Positions 36,036 through 43,057 of a stretch of 64,000 nt of DNA are shown here, piece after piece. The DNA lies in assembly GCF_030503635.1 (NCBI RefSeq), contig NZ_CP129965.1:62001-126000 (forward strand), read 5' to 3'. Position numbers and translations under genes: made by a program. Position 1 is the stretch's first letter. Every line of letters starts with the position of its first letter. The stretch comes from Corynebacterium sp. P3-F1. GTDB taxonomy: Bacteria; Actinomycetota; Actinomycetes; Mycobacteriales; Mycobacteriaceae. Under the pieces are notes generated by a model. It was given only the letters and a program-made list of their open reading frames with translations. It did no database searches and was not told the origin of the DNA.

Positions 36036-38225
36036 CTAGGTCATCATCACCTTGGTCTGCGCAACCGCCTCGTCCATGCGGTCGATCGCGTGGTGCAGCC
36101 GGTGGCGCAGCCAAAGGCCGAGGAAGAGGAAGGGCAGCGCGAAGAGGACGAGGATGCCGAGGGCTCGCCAGAAGTCCCAGCCGTAGGTGCCGAAGACCGC
36201 GGCGCGCATAGCGCGGATCGAGTAGGTCGCGGGCAGCCAGGGGCTGATCGCCTGCGCCCAGCCCGGCAGCAGCTGCAGCGGGTAGGCGCCGCCCGCCGCC
36301 GAGACCTGGAGCACCAGGATGAGCACGCCCACGGCCTTGCCGGCGTTGCTCAGGGAGATCACCAGCGTGTAGCAGATCAGGTGGAAGACCAGGCTCGAGA
36401 CCCACCCCGCCACGAAGAGGAGGAAGGGGTGCGCGGGCTCGATGCCCACGTAGACAATGAGCCCCGCCATGAGGAGCGTGGATTGGGCCAGGCCGGTGGT
36501 CACGAACGTCAGGTAGCGGCCGAAGTACTTCTGGCCAGCGGTGAGGCGGCCGGGATCGACCACGTTCTGTTCGATGGAGCGGTCGTCCGTGCGCACGGCC
36601 ACTGACGTCAACAGGGCGCCCACCCACAGGGCGAGCACCGTGTAGAGCGGGGCCATGCCGGCGCCGAAACTGACGCGGGGGAAGATCTCCTTGCGCTCCA
36701 CCTTGACTGGGTCGACGAGGGCGTCGGCGAGCTCCTCCGGGTGGCTGGAGACGAGGTCGGCCAGCTTCGTCAGGTCCCCGCTCGAGCGCGCCTGCGCGAT
36801 CGACTGCTGCGCCTCCTGCATCCTCGCCGCGTTGGCGCGCAGAGATTCCGCCGTGTCGCGCAGGTCCGCACCGGAGGCTGCGAGGGTGTCGCGCAGCGAG
36901 CCGGGTCGGTTGGCCAGGGCAGAGGAGACGCCGTCGATGTCCGAGCGGGCCTTGTCGACGTTCGCCCGGACGTTGTCCAGCGAGCCCGACAGCGCCTCGA
37001 GGCGCGGGCGGATCCCGGTTTCGTAGGAATTTTTGGCCGAGTCCATCGCCTCGCGGGCCCGGGCGATCGAGTCCTTGATCTCCTGCCGGTCCGCGTTCTT
37101 CCCGTCCCGGCTGCCCTGCCCGGCGGTGAGGCGCGCGGCGGCGTCGTTGAGTCGGTCGCGAACGGCCGTCTGGCGGGCGATGGCGTCGTTGAGGTCGCCG
37201 ACCACCGCGCGCACCCCCGGCTGGGCGTCGGGGGGAAGCGCCGGGGCGACTTCACCGTTGATGGTGTCGCGCAGGGCCGTGTACTGCTTCACCTGTACAT
37301 CGATGCGCGCGGCGATGTCCGTCAGGCTCGCGGCGGTGGCCTGGGAGGTGGCGGAAGAGTCCGCCATCAGCTGGTCGACGCGGTCGCTTACGGCGGCAAA
37401 GCTTTCCGACGTCGCCACCAGCGCCGCCGCAAGCGCCGCGCCGTCTCCGCCGAGGCCCGCCCCGGTGGCCCCGAGGTCGACGGGGCGGACCTGCCCGAGG
37501 GAGTCGCCCAGCGCCCCGGAGATCCGCTCGGCGCTGTCGACGAGCGGCACGCTCGACTCGGTGAGCGAGGCGAGCGCGTCCACGGTGCTGGCGCTGGAGA
37601 GCAGCTGGTCGCGGGCGCTGGCGGTGCGCGTCTCGATGGAGTCGAGTGCCTGCTTGGTCTCCGCCTCGTTGAGGAAGTCCGAGGCCGTCTCGATCAACCC
37701 GAAGGACACCTCGGCGAGGGCTCTAGTGAACGACGCGCTGATCTGGGCGCTGACGCCCTGCGTGCCGCTGGAGATGAGCAGCGGGGAGATGGGGTTCTTC
37801 TTCTCGTTGACGTAGAGGTCGATGCGGCTGGGTTCGGCGTTTCCGGCGTAGAAAGTGAACATGTCGTCGCTCAACGTGGGCGGCAGGACGATGGCGGCGT
37901 AGTACTCGCCGGATTTCGCGCCCTCGATGGCGTCGTCGGCATCGGTGATGACCCAGTCCATCGAGTCGTCGCGGTAGAGCTGGGAGAGCACCATGTCGCC
38001 GACGTTGACGGCCAGCGGAGTGAGGTCGCTCGTGTGGCCGCGGTCGGTGCTGGCCACCGCCACCTCGAGGCGCTCCGTGTTGGCGAAGGGGTTCCACGTG
38101 GCCAGCACGTTGAACCAGGCGAAGAGGCAGGGGATGGTGATGAGGCCGACCATGACGATGCCCGCCATGACGTTGGTGTAGAGCCGGCGCAGGTCGTTGT
38201 AGGCGATGGAGAAGACGGTTCTCAC
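36036..38225 (-). CDS. YhgE/Pip-family membrane protein (second of pair)
   Basis: 729 aa. N-terminal TM (about 18-40) then the family motif AVASTDRGH with a large extracytoplasmic region of about 450 residues rich in Ala/Asp/Arg heptads (coiled coil), and five to six C-terminal TMs of ABC-2-permease type. Pip proteins serve as phage receptors in Firmicutes; YhgE-like proteins can be part of toxin or LXG/ESX-type secretion neighbourhoods. Its start overlaps the stop of the upstream homologue (ATGA type, 38222-38225). By eye this region is more GC-rich and uses more GCG/CTC/GTC codons than its surroundings. Confidence 0.85.
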   Translation of the reverse strand: MRTVFSIAYNDLRRLYTNVMAGIVMVGLITIPCLFAWFNVLATWNPFANTERLEVAVASTDRGHTSDLTPLAVNVGDMVLSQLYRDDSMDWVITDADDAIEGAKSGEYYAAIVLPPTLSDDMFTFYAGNAEPSRIDLYVNEKKNPISPLLISSGTQGVSAQISASFTRALAEVSFGLIETASDFLNEAETKQALDSIETRTASARDQLLSSASTVDALASLTESSVPLVDSAERISGALGDSLGQVRPVDLGATGAGLGGDGAALAAALVATSESFAAVSDRVDQLMADSSATSQATAASLTDIAARIDVQVKQYTALRDTINGEVAPALPPDAQPGVRAVVGDLNDAIARQTAVRDRLNDAAARLTAGQGSRDGKNADRQEIKDSIARAREAMDSAKNSYETGIRPRLEALSGSLDNVRANVDKARSDIDGVSSALANRPGSLRDTLAASGADLRDTAESLRANAARMQEAQQSIAQARSSGDLTKLADLVSSHPEELADALVDPVKVERKEIFPRVSFGAGMAPLYTVLALWVGALLTSVAVRTDDRSIEQNVVDPGRLTAGQKYFGRYLTFVTTGLAQSTLLMAGLIVYVGIEPAHPFLLFVAGWVSSLVFHLICYTLVISLSNAGKAVGVLILVLQVSAAGGAYPLQLLPGWAQAISPWLPATYSIRAMRAAVFGTYGWDFWRALGILVLFALPFLFLGLWLRHRLHHAIDRMDEAVAQTKVMMT

Positions 38226-40813
38226 TTGGTGTCCTCGCTTTCGGCATCCGCGGGCCCGATGGTGACGCTGGTGCCGGCGGAGTCGTGGCGGTGGATCACG
38301 GCGTCGCGCAACTCGGCCTCGCCGAGGCGCGAGACCTGTTCGGCGTCGACGAGGCTCTGCGTGAAGTACTCCACCGCGCCGAGGTAGAGGACGACCAGCA
38401 GCGACCAGGCGACGACGATGGCCAGCATGATCGTCTTGTCGGTGGGCAGGAGCATGGTGAGCAGGGTGATGATGGCGATGCCGGCAACGCCCGCGCCGAT
38501 CCCGCCGAAGATGAGCGTGCGGTAGTTCTCCCGCAGCATCCGCGCCCGCTTCTCGACGCCCCCGCGGAACTCATCCCGGTCCGACAGGGCGGCCATGAGG
38601 TCGGACGCGCGGTAGGGCGAGCCCATGACCTCCACCTTCTCGTTGGTGATCAGGTTCGTGCGAGCGAGCTGGCGGTTGAACAGGAGGTTGGCGTGCGAGG
38701 AGGTGAGTCGGAACAGCCACCCCAGGGCGAAGGCCGCGGCGGACATGGCGAGAAGCGTAGCCAAGAAGCGGAGGTAGTGATGGCCGTAGAACCCGGCGAT
38801 GGTCTCGCGCATCGCGTCGATGCCGTAGCGGAAGGGGAGGAAGGGGTAGATGCGGCGGAAGAAGCCGGGCATGAGTTCGATGGGGTAGAGGCCCGACGCG
38901 CCCGGGATCTGGATGACGACGAGGAAGACGGCGATGCCGCGGCCAATGTGGCCGAGCGCAGAGACGATGGAGTAGATGATCCCCGTGTAAGCGACCCCGA
39001 TGGCGATTGCGGTGGCGAGGAAGGCCGTGACGGACTGCATCTGCACCCCGAAGGCCACGTTGCCGAGCGTCACCACGACGGCCTGGAGCACCGAGAGCGT
39101 GGCGAAGAGGAGGAAGCGGCCGAGGTAGGCCTGGCCGACGGTGAGGCGGCGGAAGCCCTCGGTGTCGACCTCGACGCGGAAGATGATCGTCAGCACGAAC
39201 GCGCCGATCCACAGGGCCAGGTTGGTGAAGAAGGAGGCCATGGAGCTGCCGTAGTTCTCGGTGGGGAAAAAGGCCTGCTGCTCGACAGTCACGGGTGAGG
39301 AAATGTACTCGCCGATCTTCGCCGAGTTGAGGTTCGTCACCGTGTTGAGGGTCTCCGAGTCGGAGGTGGCCAGGAGAGCGTTGATGTCGGCCTGGGCGGA
39401 GCGAACGCCGTCGGCAAGCGTGCCGAGATTGCCTGAGACCTCGTCGAGGATGCTGAGGCTGGCCGCAAGCTGGTTGTCCACCCCGGCGAGCAGGGAGGTT
39501 GTCTCCTCACGCAGGGCACGCTGGCTGCTCAGCGCGCCGCGCACGGAGGCAACGCTGCCGGAGGCCTGGGCGAGCGAGGCGTTGATCGCGGGCACGGACT
39601 CGCCGAGCTGCGTGCTTGCGGCGCGCGCCGCGGTGTTGGAGTCGGTGGTCGCGGCCTCGAGGGAGTCGCCGAGCTCGCCTATCGACGCCAACGCAGTGCC
39701 CGTGCGGCGGTCCACGTTGTTCAGGCCGTCGAGGACGGTGCGGGAGGCGGCGGTGCGCTCCTCCAGCACGCCAGCCGCGGCGTCGAGCTGAGCGCGGACC
39801 TCGGGCGACAGGGCCGCCCCGGCCGACAGGGCGCGCAGCTGCGCGGCGGCGGACTCGCCCTGCTTGACCACGCCGTCGATCTCGCCGACGGCGGAGCGCA
39901 CCCGCCCCTGGGCGGTGGCGAGCTGGTCCGTCGCCCCCGCGATGGAGGCGTTGGCGGAGGCGGCACCGAGGCTGAGCGCGTTGGTGGACTCGACGAGCGC
40001 GGTGGAGGTGTCCGCGCTGAACCCGGCGGAGGACTTCTGTAGCTCGGCGATGATCCCTTCGACCTCCCCGAGGGAAGAGTCCACGGACCCGAGGGTCTCG
40101 TCGACGGAGCCGACGAGGGCGTTCAGCTCGGCGACGACCGGGCGCGCCCCGTTGATGCTCTGGTTCATCGTGGCCACCCGCCCCTGGGCGGCGTCGAGGT
40201 CGGCGGCGACCTGGGCGAAGCTCCCGGAGGTCTTGCCGCGGGCCTCCTCGGCGCCGTCGCGGAGGGTGTAGCCCGTGCTACGCAGCTCGGTCGCCGCAGC
40301 CTCGCCGACCTTCTTCTTAAAGGCCTCGGACACGGCTGTGTCGACAGCGGAGGCGCCCGCGTCGGTGATCGAGGGGGTGACGCCGTTGCTCTTCTCGTTG
40401 ACGTAGTACTCCAGCACCGGCTGCGTGTAGGTGCCGCTGACCAGGCTCAGCAGGTCCTCGCTGAATTCGGGCGGGATGAGGAACATGGCGTAGTAGTCGC
40501 CGCGCATGAGCCCGTCGCGGGCCTCGTCCTCGGGGAGGAACACCCACCCGATCTTGTCGTTGCCCTTGAGCTGCTCGGTGATCTGCTCGCCGATGTCAAC
40601 CTCGCCGACGCGCTCGGCGGAGGCACCGCGGTCGTTGTTGACCACCGCGATGCGGATGTTCTGGGTGTGGGCGTAGGGGTCCCAGAAGGCGTTGATGTTG
40701 AACCACGCGTAGAGCGCGGGGGTGATGAGCACGCCGACGATGATGATGAAGGCCCGGGGAACGCGCAACAGGCGACGAAGGTCCCGTCCAAGAATCTGCC
40801 CGCTTTTTCTCAC
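38222..40813 (-). CDS. YhgE/Pip-family membrane protein (first of pair)
   Basis: 863 aa, GTG start at 40813. Same layout as its neighbour: TM at about 20-40 followed by AVVNNDRGASAERVGEVDIG, a long Ala/Ser-rich coiled-coil ectodomain (about 190-520), then C-terminal TMs. After the sixth TM there is a soluble insert, and two more TMs precede the C terminus (IAIITLLTMLLPTDK region). Together with the 729-aa protein it probably forms a heteromeric exporter or receptor. It is divergent from the truncated sbnA-like gene start at 40897. Confidence 0.85.
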   Translation of the reverse strand: MRKSGQILGRDLRRLLRVPRAFIIIVGVLITPALYAWFNINAFWDPYAHTQNIRIAVVNNDRGASAERVGEVDIGEQITEQLKGNDKIGWVFLPEDEARDGLMRGDYYAMFLIPPEFSEDLLSLVSGTYTQPVLEYYVNEKSNGVTPSITDAGASAVDTAVSEAFKKKVGEAAATELRSTGYTLRDGAEEARGKTSGSFAQVAADLDAAQGRVATMNQSINGARPVVAELNALVGSVDETLGSVDSSLGEVEGIIAELQKSSAGFSADTSTALVESTNALSLGAASANASIAGATDQLATAQGRVRSAVGEIDGVVKQGESAAAQLRALSAGAALSPEVRAQLDAAAGVLEERTAASRTVLDGLNNVDRRTGTALASIGELGDSLEAATTDSNTAARAASTQLGESVPAINASLAQASGSVASVRGALSSQRALREETTSLLAGVDNQLAASLSILDEVSGNLGTLADGVRSAQADINALLATSDSETLNTVTNLNSAKIGEYISSPVTVEQQAFFPTENYGSSMASFFTNLALWIGAFVLTIIFRVEVDTEGFRRLTVGQAYLGRFLLFATLSVLQAVVVTLGNVAFGVQMQSVTAFLATAIAIGVAYTGIIYSIVSALGHIGRGIAVFLVVIQIPGASGLYPIELMPGFFRRIYPFLPFRYGIDAMRETIAGFYGHHYLRFLATLLAMSAAAFALGWLFRLTSSHANLLFNRQLARTNLITNEKVEVMGSPYRASDLMAALSDRDEFRGGVEKRARMLRENYRTLIFGGIGAGVAGIAIITLLTMLLPTDKTIMLAIVVAWSLLVVLYLGAVEYFTQSLVDAEQVSRLGEAELRDAVIHRHDSAGTSVTIGPADAESEDTK

Positions 40814-40883
40814 GGGGCGAGCGTACCCTCAAATGGAGCGTCGTGGGAAACGCTCCGCGGCGGCCCCGCTGGCCCGGAACGCA

Positions 40884-40974
40884 TAAGCTGGCGTTCATGC
40901 TTCCCGAATCATCCCCCGGCCTGCTCGCCGCTGTCGGCGGCACGCCCCTCGTTTCCCTTCCCGAACTCGGCGGC
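40884..40974 (+). pseudogene. 5' remnant of a second SbnA-like gene, with its promoter
   Basis: TAAGCT (40884-40889) stands 7 nt before an ATG at 40897, and the frame reads MLPESSPGLLAAVGGTPLVS then LPELGG before the sequence switches at about 40975 to LURP-one coding DNA (an in-frame stop follows at 40990). AAVGGTPLVSLPEL is the N-terminal motif of the cysteine-synthase/SbnA fold and parallels GAIGKTPLIRLDDI of the intact gene at 42080, whose promoter has the same GCATAAGCT core and spacing. Confidence 0.7.
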
Positions 40975-41317
40975 ACACCGTGCACCGGGTAGATGAGCAG
41001 ACTGGTGGCAAGGCGGAGTTGGCCCACATCACCAAACGCTTCTCTTGGATCGGCGCCAAATACGACGTGGACATCGCAGGTTTCCGCCTGTCAAGATCCA
41101 AGGACAGATCTTTGAGCTCAACTACCAGATCACCGTGGAGGGGCGTCCCATCGTCAGTGTTGACGCTGAAAACTCCGGTGTCGGCCGAGCTCTGATGGGA
41201 AAGACGACGTACCGGCTTGTCTTCGAGCCTGGTTTAGACGAGAACGTGCATCCCGCCGTGATCGGCATCGCTATCGCTTTGGACATGTGGCGCGAGAAAA
41301 TGCGGAATTCGCAGTAG
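40975..41317 (+). pseudogene. Truncated and frameshifted LURP-one copy B
   Basis: Starting at about 40975 the frame reads HTVHRVDEQTGGKAELAHIT, matching YTVRRVDDQTGTQMELAHIT of copy A; the first 80 codons or so are missing. A one-base loss in the T/C run at about 41080-41084 shifts the frame, after which PPVKIQGQIFELNYQITVE continues to the stop at 41315-41317. Confidence 0.88.
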
Positions 41318-41356
41318 TCCGCCTCTCCGGATCTACGCGACCAGTGAGCTGCCGAT

Positions 41357-41385
41357 TTGGTTCTAGGCTGCGCGTCATTTCCTGT
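41357..41385 (+). promoter_or_regulatory. Promoter of tRNA-Glu copy 3
   Basis: TTGGTT (41357-41362), 17-bp spacer, TCCTGT (41380-41385); aligned with the promoter of copy 2. Confidence 0.5.
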
Positions 41386-41412
41386 TAGCGAGTCGCATTC
41401 AACAGCGAGCGC

Positions 41413-41485
41413 GCCCCGTTCGTCTAGCGGCCTAGGATGTCGCCCTTTCACGGCGGTAACACGGGTTCAAATCCCGTACGGGGTA
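41413..41485 (+). tRNA. tRNA-Glu copy 3 (anticodon TTC)
   Basis: 73 nt. It differs from copies 1 and 2 by two C-to-T changes: one at the D-arm/anticodon-stem boundary (GGATG) and one that turns the anticodon loop CTCTCAC into CTTTCAC, giving anticodon TTC, which reads GAA and wobbles to GAG. Acceptor GCCCCGT/ACGGGGT and discriminator A are unchanged. Confidence 0.94.
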
Positions 41486-41497
41486 CAAGATGAATAA

Positions 41498-41541
41498 CAA
41501 AGATCCGACATCTCCAACAGGGATGCAGGATCTTTGCTTTG
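41498..41541 (+). terminator. Terminator of tRNA-Glu copy 3
   Basis: CAAAGATCC (41498-41506) pairs with GGATCTTTG (41528-41536), followed by CTTT. Confidence 0.75.
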
Positions 41542-41581
41542 CGGTACTGTTTCGATCGTGCCCGTCAAGCGGGCCCGCGGT

Positions 41582-42037
41582 TTAAGCGCCCGATTCGGTT
41601 GAACTCTCTCGCGGGCCGAGCTCTTCTTCGAGCACCTGCTGCGCGACCTTCATGGCGGAAAGGGCGGCGGGTGCCCCGCAGTAGCCGGAGGAGTGGATGA
41701 TGGCTTCGGTGATCTCTTCGCGGGTGAGGCCGTTTGTCAGGGCGCCGCGGACGTGCCCGCGCAGTTCCTCGGTGGCGCGCAAGGCGACAAGCATGCCGAT
41801 GTTGAGCAGGCTGCGGTCGCGGCGGTTCAACCCCGGGCGTGTCCACACTGAGCCCCAGACGGTGGCTGTGACGTGCTCCTGGAGTTCTTCGCCGTCGGTG
41901 CCGGCGGCGCGCCCGAGAGCGGCGTCGACAAAATCATCGCCCATGACCTCGCGCCGGACGCGGATTCCTGCGTCGTAGCGGCTGTCAGCGTCAGACGGGG
42001 ACGTGGTGGTGTGGGGGTTGGTGCCGGAATCAGTCAT
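41582..42037 (-). CDS. Carboxymuconolactone decarboxylase-family protein (PcaC-like)
   Basis: 151 aa. RVRREVMGDDFVDAAL, then TRPGLNRRDRSLLNIGMLVA and HVRGALTNGLTREEITEAII followed by SGYCGAPAALSAM are the 4-carboxymuconolactone decarboxylase pattern. PcaC acts in protocatechuate catabolism, but no other pca gene is nearby, so the role may be a related thiol or peroxidase-like one. TAGGCT lies 6 nt before the ATG on the minus strand. It is divergent from the SbnA-like gene, 42 bp away. Confidence 0.85.
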   Translation of the reverse strand: MTDSGTNPHTTTSPSDADSRYDAGIRVRREVMGDDFVDAALGRAAGTDGEELQEHVTATVWGSVWTRPGLNRRDRSLLNIGMLVALRATEELRGHVRGALTNGLTREEITEAIIHSSGYCGAPAALSAMKVAQQVLEEELGPRESSTESGA

Positions 42038-42079
42038 GGGACAAGCCTAAACCATCGAAGTTGGCATAAGCTTCCTGTT

Positions 42080-43057
42080 ATGACTGAATTAGGGTGCGGA
42101 ATACTCGGGGCCATCGGTAAAACTCCTCTTATTCGCCTCGACGACATTGCGGGGCAGGGGGGCGTGGCGTCTGACACCCGGGTGTGGGGGAAACTCGAGT
42201 CCTTCAATCCCGGCGGGAGCGCCAAGGACCGCACTGCGCGTGCGTTGGTGGGCGAAGCCGAGCGGCGCGGGGAGCTACGCCCAGGCATGAAGGTCGTTGA
42301 ATCCAGCTCCGGCAACCTGGGTGTCGCACTAGCACGCGAGGCGGCTGTGGGGGGCTGGGAATTCCACTGTGTTGTTGACCAGCGGACCAACTCCGCCACC
42401 TTGGCGTTGATCACTGCTCTCGGGGGAATTCTGCACCCCGTGACAGAGCCAGACCCTGAGACAGGTGATTGGCTCGTTGCCCGGCGCAAGCGTGTCGCCG
42501 AGTTGAAGGACGAGCTCGGCGCGGTGAATTTGGACCAGTACTCCAACCGGGCTGCTTTCGCGGCGCATGACGGGGGAACGATGGCGGAGATCGTCGATAA
42601 GCTTGGGCGCGCTCCCGATGTTCTGGTGGTGGCGGTGAGCACGACCGGCACGATCGGGGGTTGCTTGCTCCATATCCGCGAGCACGGGTACGACACACAC
42701 GTTGTGGCGGTCGATGCGGCAGGTTCCGTGCTTTTCGACGGCACCCGCGGCCCCCGCCTTCTCCCCGGCTATGGTGCCGGCGTGGTGCCCGATCTCTCCA
42801 CCGAAGTCGACCCCGGGCGGGTGATCCGGGTGGAAGCGGGCGACGCTGTGCGGGCTGCCCGCCGTATGGGGCGAACGACAGGGTTCCTGCCCGGGGCGTC
42901 CGGCGGTGCGGTTGCGCACGCGCTGGACGAGTTGCTTGAGGAGGGCGCACGCGGCGACATCGTCGGCATCTTCCACGATGACGGCCGTGCGTATCTGGAT
43001 ACGGTGTACAACGACGAATGGGTGGAAGAGAACCTGGGAAGCGGGATAGTCGAATGA
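42080..43057 (+). CDS. SbnA-like PLP-dependent beta-replacement enzyme (cysteine synthase fold)
   Basis: 325 aa fold-type II PLP enzyme. PLP Lys in FNPGGSAKDRTARAL, phosphate loop in ESSSGNLGVALA, and the C-terminal PGASGGAV. The Asn-Pro-Gly-Gly-Ser-x-Lys-Asp-Arg and Ser-Ser-Gly-Asn-Leu-Gly motifs fit SbnA (condenses O-phosphoserine with glutamate on the way to 2,3-diaminopropionate) and Rhizobium Y4xP better than housekeeping CysK. TAAGCT (42067-42072) is 7 nt before the ATG (leaderless). It overlaps the next gene by ATGA (43054-43057), implying joint function. The substrate pair is inferred. Confidence 0.82.
   Translation: MTELGCGILGAIGKTPLIRLDDIAGQGGVASDTRVWGKLESFNPGGSAKDRTARALVGEAERRGELRPGMKVVESSSGNLGVALAREAAVGGWEFHCVVDQRTNSATLALITALGGILHPVTEPDPETGDWLVARRKRVAELKDELGAVNLDQYSNRAAFAAHDGGTMAEIVDKLGRAPDVLVVAVSTTGTIGGCLLHIREHGYDTHVVAVDAAGSVLFDGTRGPRLLPGYGAGVVPDLSTEVDPGRVIRVEAGDAVRAARRMGRTTGFLPGASGGAVAHALDELLEEGARGDIVGIFHDDGRAYLDTVYNDEWVEENLGSGIVE

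Larger units (their letters stand above)
41020..41485 (+). repeat. Direct repeat, right copy: LURP-one 3' part to tRNA-Glu
   Basis: Counterpart of the left copy (33480-34188). It continues without the 250-bp segment: GAGCTGCC (to 41353) is directly joined to GATTTGGTT (from 41354). Similarity extends through the tRNA and ends at its 3' end. Confidence 0.85.

Noticed and set aside
36741..38387. Long plus-strand frame (548 codons) opposite the YhgE gene
   Set aside because: Gly/Arg/Val/Glu-rich low-complexity translation typical of antisense frames in GC-rich DNA; the opposite strand encodes recognisable YhgE/Pip features.
42080..43057. Calling the SbnA-like gene a housekeeping cysteine synthase (cysK)
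   Set aside because: Motif variants and the ATGA coupling to a decarboxylase fusion fit the SbnA/Y4xP group better, and no cysE or other sulfur gene is adjacent.
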